In this document: positions 14,907-20,683 of the stretch, piece by piece
Layout: each line of letters begins with the position of its first letter
How positions within the stretch are numbered: the first letter of the stretch is position 1
Origin: BHER01 sp051652245
GTDB taxonomy: Bacteria; Bacillota_I; Bacilli_A; Culicoidibacterales; Culicoidibacteraceae
Reading direction: 5' to 3'
NCBI GenBank assembly: GCA_051652245.1
Contig: JBOFTV010000068.1
Span: 1-20,683, forward strand
Length of the DNA: 20,683 bases
Made by a program: the position numbers and the translations under genes
Notes under the pieces: generated by a model
Database searches by the model: none
What the model saw: only the letters and a program-made list of their open reading frames with translations
What the model was told of the DNA's origin: nothing

Positions 14907-15680
14907 ATGATTTTAACAAATATTGTTATTGCAACAAGAAAACGAGTAAAATACGCAAAAAAGAGTAAACCAATAAGCCAACTAATTGCGCAAGTAAAAG
15001 AAATAAAAACAAAAAGTAACTTTAAAGAAGCCCTAAAATCAGCACCCTTGTCATATATTTGTGAAGTCAAAAAAGCCTCACCCTCAAAAGGCGTGATTGC
15101 TGAAAATTTTGATCCTGTCAAAATTGCTCAACAATATCAGTTAGCGGGTGCAACGGCAATTTCAGTTCTAACGGAGCCTGATTTTTTTCAAGGGAAAAAT
15201 GAATATTTGACGTCTATTAGGGCAAGCGTTACGCTGCCTCTATTAAGAAAGGATTTCATTATCGATGCCTATCAAATTTATGAGGCAAAAGTAATTGGTG
15301 CAGATGCTATTTTATTGATTTGTGGAATTTTAACCTTTAAAGAGTTATCCCTTTTTTTGAAAATTGCGGCGAGTTTGTTTTTAGATGTGCTCGTAGAAGT
15401 GCATGATGAAAAGGAACTCCAAAAGGCATTAAAGGCGAAGGCACAGATTATTGGTGTTAATAATCGTAATTTAAAGACATTCGAAGTCGATATTCAGAAT
15501 AGTATTAGACTAAAAAAATTGGTGCCAAGCGACGTTTTATTCGTTGCTGAAAGCGGAATATCTTCACGCGAAGATATTTTAGCATTAATTGACAGTGGTG
15601 TAGATGCCGTGCTAATTGGTGAGCAGTTAATGCGTCAGGATGATAAAATTCAGGCACTAGCAGTGTTAAAAGGAGAGTAA
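14907..15680 (+). CDS. trpC: Indole-3-glycerol phosphate synthase
   Basis: The 257-residue TIM-barrel enzyme closes the ring of CdRP to give indoleglycerol phosphate. Catalytic residues are in place: E53 and K55 (CEVKKASPSKG), K115 (LLRKDF), E164 (VEVHDE), N185 (GVNNRNL) and E215-S216 (VAESGIS). I prefer ATG 14907 (MILTNIVIATRK, the usual N-terminus) over ATG 14901 (two residues longer). Neither has a ribosome site at normal distance in the unspliced sequence, the nearest being GAGGAAG at 14874-14880, because the intron relic ends 8 bases before. Translation may thus be poor unless splicing or another mechanism restores the trpD coupling. Confidence 0.92.
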   Translation: MILTNIVIATRKRVKYAKKSKPISQLIAQVKEIKTKSNFKEALKSAPLSYICEVKKASPSKGVIAENFDPVKIAQQYQLAGATAISVLTEPDFFQGKNEYLTSIRASVTLPLLRKDFIIDAYQIYEAKVIGADAILLICGILTFKELSLFLKIAASLFLDVLVEVHDEKELQKALKAKAQIIGVNNRNLKTFEVDIQNSIRLKKLVPSDVLFVAESGISSREDILALIDSGVDAVLIGEQLMRQDDKIQALAVLKGE

Positions 15681-15688
15681 GAGGCTAA

Positions 15689-16294
15689 ATGGTGAAAATA
15701 AAAATTTGTGGTTTGAAGACAGAGCAAGATATTGTTTATGCCAACAAAGTTAAACCAAATTATATTGGTTTTGTTTTTGCTCCAAGTAAGAGGCAGGTTA
15801 CAATTGATCAAGCAATTTTACTTAAAGCACACCTAAATCCGCAAATTTTGGCAGTGGGTGTGTTTGTTAACCAGCCAATAAGTTTCATTGGACAAGCAAT
15901 CAAAGCAAAAACCATTGATATTGTACAACTACATGGTGATGAAGATGATAAGTATATGAGTGAGCTCCAAGAGCAATATTCAATTACTGTGATTCAAGCC
16001 AATCGTGTAGCACAAATAAGTGATATTAAGAAAACAACGGCGGAGTATCAATTATTTGATACCAAAGTAGAAGATGCGTATGGAGGTAGTGGTCAGATTT
16101 TTGATTGGTCGATTTTAGCAAATTGTCAAGGTCCCTTTTTTGTAGCGGGGGGGCTTTGTTACACTAATATTAGGCAGGCAATTGAGGTGACTAGGCCTTA
16201 TGCTGTTGATGTTAGTAGTGGTGTTGAGGTAGATGGTCAAAAAGATTTACAATTAATGAAACAATTTGTTGAAATTATTAGGAGGAAGAATTAA
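15689..16294 (+). CDS. trpF: Phosphoribosylanthranilate isomerase
   Basis: The 201-residue TIM-barrel enzyme converts N-phosphoribosylanthranilate to CdRP. The catalytic pair C7 (KICGLK) and D124 (QLFDTK) is present, with YIGFVFAPSKR, VQLHGDE and FVAGGLCYTN as further family motifs. Length is normal. It starts 8 bases after trpC, and its TAA shares its last A with the ATG of trpB (TAATG), so trpF and trpB are coupled. In this operon trpC and trpF are separate genes, not fused as in E. coli. Confidence 0.94.
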   Translation: MVKIKICGLKTEQDIVYANKVKPNYIGFVFAPSKRQVTIDQAILLKAHLNPQILAVGVFVNQPISFIGQAIKAKTIDIVQLHGDEDDKYMSELQEQYSITVIQANRVAQISDIKKTTAEYQLFDTKVEDAYGGSGQIFDWSILANCQGPFFVAGGLCYTNIRQAIEVTRPYAVDVSSGVEVDGQKDLQLMKQFVEIIRRKN

Positions 16295-17478
16295 TGGGAA
16301 ATGGTAGATATGGAAAATATGGTGGTCAATATATTCCTGAGACATTGATGACTGAAATTAATGCGGTAGAGCAGGCATATAATGAAGCAAAAGCGTCAAA
16401 AGCCTTTCAAGAAGAATTACGTGAGTATCTCAATGAATATGCTGGACGACCATCAAGGCTTTATTTTGCTAAAAATATGACAGAAGATTTGGGTGGAGCT
16501 CAAATTTATCTAAAGCGGGAAGATTTAAATCATACAGGTTCCCATAAGATAAATAATGTATTAGGCCAAGCCCTTCTTGCTAAAAAAATGGGAAAAACAC
16601 GACTAATTGCTGAAACAGGAGCAGGACAACATGGCGTTGCAACAGCAACTGCTGCTAGTTTAATGGGATTGGACTGTGAGATATTTATGGGCGAAGAAGA
16701 CACGATTAGGCAATCTTTAAATGTCTATCGAATGGAATTACTGGGAGCAAAAGTACATACGGTAACCCTAGGAACAAAAACATTAAAAGATGCTGTAAAT
16801 GAAACGATGCGTGAGTGGACAAGAAGTGTAAAAGATACACACTATGTCCTAGGATCAGTTATGGGCCCACATCCATTTCCACAAATTGTACGCGATTTTC
16901 AAAGTGTTATTAGCCTAGAAGCACGCGCGCAAATTCTTGAAAAAACCGGGAAACTACCGGCTGCTATTATTGCCTGTGTTGGTGGTGGTAGCAATGCAAT
17001 GGGAGCCTTTTCTCACTTTATCGATGACGAAAATGTTGCGTTAATTGGCTGTGAGGCAGCAGGAAAAGGGTTACATACTAACATGCATGCAGCAACAATT
17101 TCCACAGGAACAGTCGGTATTTTCCATGGTATGAAATCGTATTTCTGCCAAGATGAATTTGGTCAAATAACACCCGTCCACTCCATATCTGCAGGACTTG
17201 ATTACCCTGGAATTGGACCAGAGCATGCAAACTTACATGATATCAAGCGCGCAACATATGTTGGCGTAACGGATGATGAAGCAGTTGCGGCATTTGAATA
17301 TTTGGCAAAAGTAGAAGGTATTATCCCGGCCATTGAATCAGCACATGCGGTAGCACATGCACTTAAAATAGCAAAAGACTACCCCAAAAGTAGCAGTATT
17401 ATCATTAATCTATCGGGTCGTGGCGATAAAGATGTAGCGGCAATTGCACGCTACAGAGGAGGAAATGTTCATGAATAA
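16294..17478 (+). CDS. trpB: Tryptophan synthase beta subunit
   Basis: The 394-residue PLP enzyme condenses indole with serine. The PLP lysine is K85 in HTGSHKINN, the catalytic Glu is E107 in AETGAGQHG, and the phosphate-binding loop is GGGSNAMGAF. The segment GKGLHTNMHAATISTGTVG and YPGIGPEH identify the standard TrpB1 type rather than TrpB2. AGGAGGAAG lies before the start. Its end overlaps trpA by 8 bases. It works as an alpha2-beta2 complex with TrpA. Confidence 0.96.
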   Translation: MGNGRYGKYGGQYIPETLMTEINAVEQAYNEAKASKAFQEELREYLNEYAGRPSRLYFAKNMTEDLGGAQIYLKREDLNHTGSHKINNVLGQALLAKKMGKTRLIAETGAGQHGVATATAASLMGLDCEIFMGEEDTIRQSLNVYRMELLGAKVHTVTLGTKTLKDAVNETMREWTRSVKDTHYVLGSVMGPHPFPQIVRDFQSVISLEARAQILEKTGKLPAAIIACVGGGSNAMGAFSHFIDDENVALIGCEAAGKGLHTNMHAATISTGTVGIFHGMKSYFCQDEFGQITPVHSISAGLDYPGIGPEHANLHDIKRATYVGVTDDEAVAAFEYLAKVEGIIPAIESAHAVAHALKIAKDYPKSSSIIINLSGRGDKDVAAIARYRGGNVHE

Positions 17479-18244
17479 AATAGCAAAAGCATTTACTAAT
17501 AAGAAAGCTTTCATTAGTTTTCTAACAGCGGGGGACCCTGATATTAAAACAACAGAAAAGTGTATTTTAGCGCTGGTGGAAGGTGGCTGCGATTTAATTG
17601 AAATTGGCATTCCATTTTCTGATCCCATTGCCGAGGGACCAGTAATTGAGCGGGCAAATGAGCGCGCTTTGGCTGCGGGAACACTTTTACCAAAAGTTTT
17701 TGAGCTTGTTAGAAATGTTCGCTTAAAAACAGATGTTCCACTCGTTTTTCTAACATATATCAATCCGATTTTTGTTTATGGTGGGCAGAAATTCTTCCTA
17801 GAAGCTAAGGCTGCTGGAATTGATGGGATTATTATTCCCGATTTGCCTTTTGAAGAGTTAGGGGAGCTAGCTACTTTTGCTCAAGCGGTGGATATTCCCA
17901 TTATTAGCTTAGTTGCACCAACATCCAATCAGCGCATTCCCCTGTTAGTCAAGGAGTCAAAAGGCTTTGTTTACTTGGTCTCATCTATGGGCGTTACTGG
18001 TGTTAGAAGCACTTTAAGCGCTGATTTAGCAAGTACAATAGCAACTATTAGAGCTAACACAAAAACACCAATTGCCATTGGTTTTGGCATTGCTACACCA
18101 GAACAAGTAAGCCAATTAAAGCAGTTTTCAGATGGCGTAATTATTGGAAGTGCGATTGTTAAAATTATTGAGAAACATGGAGAAAATGCGCCCCTTTTTT
18201 TACTTGAATATGCTCACAGTATCAGAAGAGCACTTGACAGTTAA
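17471..18244 (+). CDS. trpA: Tryptophan synthase alpha subunit
   Basis: The 257-residue TIM barrel cleaves indoleglycerol phosphate and channels indole to TrpB. Family signatures: FISFLTAGDPD (14-24), LIEIGIPFSDPIAEGP (42-57), IIIPDLPFEE, GVTGVR and GFGIATPEQV. Catalytic E44 (E. coli E49) is present, but the second acid, Asp60 in E. coli, is Glu (E55). I chose ATG 17471 because AGGAGG (17457-17462) lies 8 bases upstream; ATG 17465 is only 2 bases from it. It is the last trp gene. A separate promoter lies in its final codons, and no terminator follows directly. Confidence 0.94.
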   Translation: MNKIAKAFTNKKAFISFLTAGDPDIKTTEKCILALVEGGCDLIEIGIPFSDPIAEGPVIERANERALAAGTLLPKVFELVRNVRLKTDVPLVFLTYINPIFVYGGQKFFLEAKAAGIDGIIIPDLPFEELGELATFAQAVDIPIISLVAPTSNQRIPLLVKESKGFVYLVSSMGVTGVRSTLSADLASTIATIRANTKTPIAIGFGIATPEQVSQLKQFSDGVIIGSAIVKIIEKHGENAPLFLLEYAHSIRRALDS

Positions 18245-18262
18245 GTAATTTAAAGCTATACT
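18234..18262 (+). promoter_or_regulatory. Promoter inside the end of trpA
   Basis: TTGACA (18234-18239), 17-base spacer and TATACT (18257-18262): the same boxes and spacing as the trp promoter. The -35 overlaps the last codons of trpA. It should drive the small membrane protein gene downstream independently of tryptophan. Confidence 0.82.
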
Positions 18263-18299
18263 TTTCTAGTATCTAAAAAAAATTGCAAGGATGATAAAC

Positions 18300-18746
18300 G
18301 TGAATAATAAATTAACAAAAATAGCCAAACTAATGTTAACAGTAGCAATAATTGGGTCAGCGACGGTGATTCCCGTTTTAAGTACACTGCTTAATTTTCT
18401 AGGCATTCTTTCCATTGTACAAGTGGTTATTATAATTTTTCTGTTAAAGGAAATGACCGGAACAAAAATAGCCAAAAAGGGAATGATTTTTCTGCTAGTT
18501 GGAAGTGTTTTGAGTATCCTGTTGAATATCTTTATCGTCTATCAACGGCTTAATTTATTTATAACACAAGGACGAATCAACGATTTTGTTATATTGATAA
18601 GAAGTCTTGAAGGGATTGTGTGGGTTGTTTTATTAGCTGGAACAATTATGATTTATAGGGAAAGAAATCGTGTTATTGAATTGATCCAACAAGAAAATGA
18701 AACGCAGATGATGCCAGTCCAGCAAGCGGACAAACCTATAAATTAA
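18300..18746 (+). CDS. Small membrane protein of unknown function
   Basis: The 148-residue protein has four likely membrane segments (about 9-28, 30-48, 60-83 and 100-118, the last WVVLLAGTIMIY) and a polar C-terminal tail rich in Gln and Glu. I do not recognise a family; it resembles many short uncharacterised Firmicute membrane proteins. I chose GTG 18300, which has AAGG (18287-18290) 9 bases upstream; an ATG at 18291 directly abuts that site. It has its own promoter in the end of trpA and could also be read through from the trp operon. A role in tryptophan transport is possible from position alone, but it is short for a transporter. Confidence 0.65.
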   Translation: MNNKLTKIAKLMLTVAIIGSATVIPVLSTLLNFLGILSIVQVVIIIFLLKEMTGTKIAKKGMIFLLVGSVLSILLNIFIVYQRLNLFITQGRINDFVILIRSLEGIVWVVLLAGTIMIYRERNRVIELIQQENETQMMPVQQADKPIN

Positions 18747-18747
18747 G

Positions 18748-18795
18748 GCGGTTAACTAATATCGTGGACTACTTAAAAGTTCGCTTTTTTTCGGT
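18748..18795 (+). terminator. Weak terminator-like sequence after the membrane protein
   Basis: GCG and TTAA elements (18749-18757) can pair imperfectly with TTAA and CGC (18772-18784) before a run of seven Ts (18785-18791). The stem is poor; the T-run is the main evidence. It may end both the trp and membrane protein transcripts. Confidence 0.35.
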
Positions 18796-18821
18796 TATTG
18801 TCAACTTAGTTGGAACAATAA
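18795..18821. repeat. Interrupted inverted repeat (hairpin)
   Basis: TTATTGT-CAAC (18795-18805) and GTTG-GA-ACAATAA (18809-18821) form an 11-bp stem with a 2-base bulge and a TTA loop. No T-run follows on either strand, so it looks more like an operator or RNA hairpin than a terminator. Confidence 0.6.
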
Positions 18822-18859
18822 TAGCAAAACAGTTATTCTGCTTGTCTCTAGCAAATATA

Positions 18860-18916
18860 ATGATAAAAAATGATAAAAAAATGATACTATTAAAATGATA
18901 ATAAAAAGTGTATAAT
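18860..18916 (+). promoter_or_regulatory. ATGATA-rich region and -10-like TATAAT facing the insertion sequence
   Basis: ATGATA occurs at 18860, 18870, 18881 and 18895, followed by TATAAT at 18911-18916. No good -35 is visible. It may be the promoter region of the gene that the insertion sequence now separates from it, lying beyond 20683. Confidence 0.35.
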
Positions 18917-18936
18917 GAATATACAAAAAATAAATC

Positions 18937-18949
18937 GGTAGTGTCAAAA
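18937..18949 (+). repeat. Left terminal inverted repeat of the IS
   Basis: GGTAGTGTCAAAA, perfect match to the reverse complement of the right end. The match stops at the 14th base. Confidence 0.9.
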
Positions 18950-18969
18950 GTTTATGAAAAACAGTGAAA

Positions 18970-20538
18970 TCAGGAAGCAGAATATGAAGCAGATAGATGC
19001 AATAATTTGATCCACTTATCCGGCATTAAATCCGAAGAATTGAAGCAATCAAGTTGAAGAGGCGTTGCATAATTCAAAGCGGAATGAGGTCTTAAAAAAT
19101 TAAAAAAGGCAACATAAGCAACCATATAAGAATTGGCAGAGTGAAGCGAGTGGTACCCATTAGTGCCATGATAGTTTTGTTTGTAAGTCCGATTCAGCCG
19201 TTCTTCAATTTGTTTAAACGAGCGATATTTTTTAGAGAGTTCATCCTTATTTGAAACACCGATGACCTGAAGTAAGTCAAAAGAAATATCTTGCATTTTG
19301 AAAAAAAGTTGAGCAGCATTGTAAATAGGGTTACCATCAGTAATGAAGGTCAAATCATCAGGAAAAGCATTTTTAAACTTTTTGAGCACATTCCACATTG
19401 AAATACAAGCAGCCTCGGTATCACGTTTTTTAAAGATTTCATAGGACAAAATAGCCTTAGAAACAGGGTCAGAAAAGAAGAATACATAATGATTTTTAGA
19501 CCGTACTTTAATGTAGGTTTCATCTCCTACAAGAGTTGGAGAAATATCTTTATGTTGGTAAGAATCCACAAGTGGTTTAACAAGTGAAGCAACAGATTGG
19601 GCATAATTAGCGACAGTTTGGTGAGAAATAGTGATTCCATGCACCTGTTTAAGAATGAGAGCAGTTTTCCGAGTGGAGAGACCATAGTTAATATAGTAAG
19701 TCATAATCAGACCTAGTGTATTTGAATCACAATGGATTTTTGTTAGGTTAACTTTCGTAGCACAAACAAGAGAGTGGTCTTTTAAAGACTGGAGATTGAA
19801 ATCAAATTGTCGATAGTGATACCGCAATTTATGTTGATTTGAAGAGGTTTTTAGATGAACGGCTTCATCAATATCCAATGCGTTTTTATTCTGTAAGTAA
19901 AAAGAACATTTTTTGTTTTAACAGAGAAAGACAGAATACTTAGAGCGCTCATGCGAGAGTGAGAGTTTAGTTTTGCAGTGAGGGCAATAGAAGCCCGCCT
20001 TTGACTGTGGAGAGAATTTCAAACTAAAAGTATTAGAACAAGCTTTACATCGGAATTGAGTGCCTTTATTGTTGTTATCATAGATGTAGTCATTGGGTGC
20101 GTTACAATGAGGGCAGGGATGCTTAAAAGCAATCACTTTTTTTCGTTTAACTGGCTTGAGCAATTTTCCATTTTCAAGAGCTAATTGATGAATTTCATCA
20201 AAAGAAAGTTGAGTAGGAAAATCAGAGATGTCTTTGACAAGAGGAGGTTCATCAATCGTGAAATCGGCATAAGGTATAGGTTGATCTTTAGCAGATGGAG
20301 TAAAGGACTTAGTAGCCTTTGAAATAGTTTTGAGATGAGGTTTGAGAACATCATTCAAAGAAGTAACAGCAAGTTCAGCTTGTTGCATAAGATGAGTGAT
20401 CTCAGAGCTATTGAAGAATGTATCCAAAGTAGCGGGAACTTCATCCAATAGAGCAAGTGGTTCGAGATGAGTCTTTAAAAAATATAAATTAACACTTAAA
20501 GTGTTTAAGTTTTCGCAAAAATGTGATATAGTTTTCAT
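18970..20538 (-). pseudogene. Zinc-ribbon plus DDE transposase interrupted by one in-frame TAA
   Basis: One reading frame runs from ATG 20538 to 18970 with a single TAA at 19918-19920: 206 residues, stop, 315 residues. The first part has a helical N-terminus and a zinc ribbon (CPHCNAP...FRCKACSNTF), then half of a second ribbon (CPHCKTK...SVFLC). After the stop the frame continues NKKCSFYLQNKNALD, giving the missing last cysteine, so the stop lies inside the second ribbon. The second part is an IS6/IS240-like DDE domain with D in GDETYIKV, D in FITDGNPIY and E in QIEERLNRTYKQ, and FFNFLRPHSALN near the end. A Lys AAA-to-TAA change would explain the break. ATG 20538 (MKTISHF) has AAGGGAG upstream; the frame from 20577 lacks a site. 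An unlinked restart at TTG 19878 seems unlikely to give a working enzyme. Confidence 0.8.
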
Positions 20539-20600
20539 AGATAGAAAACTCCCTTCATAGTAAGTTTTAGCGAACACTATTGTAACAGAGTTTTCTATCT
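20539..20600 (-). repeat. 13-bp inverted repeat around the transposase promoter and ribosome site
   Basis: AGATAGAAAACTC (20539-20551) and GAGTTTTCTATCT (20588-20600) are perfect inverted repeats. On the minus strand the 3' arm lies between the GGGAG ribosome site, overlapping its last bases, and the ATG. The 5' arm lies upstream of the predicted transcription start. Confidence 0.88.
20579..20587 (-). promoter_or_regulatory. Extended -10 promoter of the transposase
   Basis: On the minus strand TGTTACAAT is an extended -10 (TGn-TACAAT) at 20587-20579; no convincing -35 is seen. The start of transcription would be near 20572, downstream of the left arm of the inverted repeat. Confidence 0.6.
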
Positions 20601-20668
20601 TTTTCTATAAAAAGATTTAAAAATATGAATATATGAATAAAATGAAAAAGTAGGTCAAAAAGTTCGAT

Positions 20669-20681
20669 TTTTGACACTACC
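20669..20681 (-). repeat. Right terminal inverted repeat of the IS
   Basis: TTTTGACACTACC, exact reverse complement of the left end; only two bases of flank (AA) follow. Confidence 0.9.
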
Positions 20682-20683
20682 AA

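Larger units (their letters stand above)
18937..20681 (-). mobile_element. Insertion sequence with 13-bp terminal inverted repeats, IS6-like DDE transposase
   Basis: GGTAGTGTCAAAA at 18937-18949 and its exact reverse complement at 20669-20681 bound a 1745-bp element that contains only the transposase. The left flank ends AATAAATC; the two visible right flank bases are AA, consistent with an 8-bp target duplication AATAAATC (IS6-family elements make 8 bp), though only two bases can be tested. The coding strand is minus, converging on the upstream gene. Confidence 0.88.

Noticed and set aside
14753..14968. Open frame of 71 codons across the intron end and trpC start
   Set aside because: It overlaps domain V-VI and the true trpC frame, has no ribosome site and shows no family features.
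18795..18821. Terminator at the inverted repeat after the membrane protein
   Set aside because: No T-run follows the stem on either strand; listed only as a hairpin.
19879..19920. Programmed frameshift between two transposase frames, as in IS3-type elements
   Set aside because: Both halves are in the same frame, so only a stop codon and not a frameshift separates them.

Overview
The window looks like low-GC Bacillota (Firmicutes) chromosome. It is AT-rich, has strong AGGAGG-type ribosome sites and TTGACA/TATAAT-type promoters, and carries an LPXTG wall anchor, a T-box riboswitch and LicT-type antitermination, all typical of that phylum. I cannot name the genus from the sequence alone.

Layout. 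(1) 3-182: the tail of an LPXTG surface protein that starts outside the window. (2) 399-3316: a three-gene redox operon with a flavodiiron protein, a GlcD-type FAD oxidase and a very short two-cluster ferredoxin-like protein. (3) 3462-3846: a decayed small gene. (4) 3963-6416: an 817-residue protein of unknown function with an embedded sigma-70 region-4 helix-turn-helix. (5) 6425-11016: a sugar operon with a strong promoter, a LicT/BglG antiterminator, a ChbG/YdjC deacetylase, a PTS EIIBC of the glucose superfamily and a GH4 6-phospho-glucosidase. Two ribonucleic antiterminator/terminator pairs flank the antiterminator gene, as in the E. coli bgl operon. (6) 11031-18244: a complete tryptophan operon, trpE-G-D-C-F-B-A, under one promoter and a Trp-specific T-box (UGG specifier). 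(7) 18300-18746: a small membrane protein with its own promoter inside the end of trpA. (8) 18937-20681: an insertion sequence with 13-bp inverted ends and a transposase interrupted by one in-frame stop.

The most striking structure is at the trpD/trpC junction. A sequence of about 386 bases there ends in recognisable group II intron domains V and VI. Joining the predicted splice sites on paper recreates a tight ATGA overlap between trpD and trpC, with a GGA motif upstream of trpC. This suggests a relic or shortened group II intron that landed in a coupled junction. Other notable points are an inverted repeat at the start of the insertion sequence that would hide the transposase ribosome site only in read-through transcripts (the IS10/IS50 strategy), an 18-bp perfect palindrome at the trp transcription start, and a GlcF-like subunit lacking its usual CCG domains next to a flavodiiron protein.

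How the genes work together: LicT should allow expression of the PTS sugar operon when its substrate is present, and the T-box should open the trp operon when tRNA-Trp is uncharged. The redox operon probably couples oxidation of a 2-hydroxyacid to electron transfer, possibly to O2 or NO through the flavodiiron protein; that link is inference.
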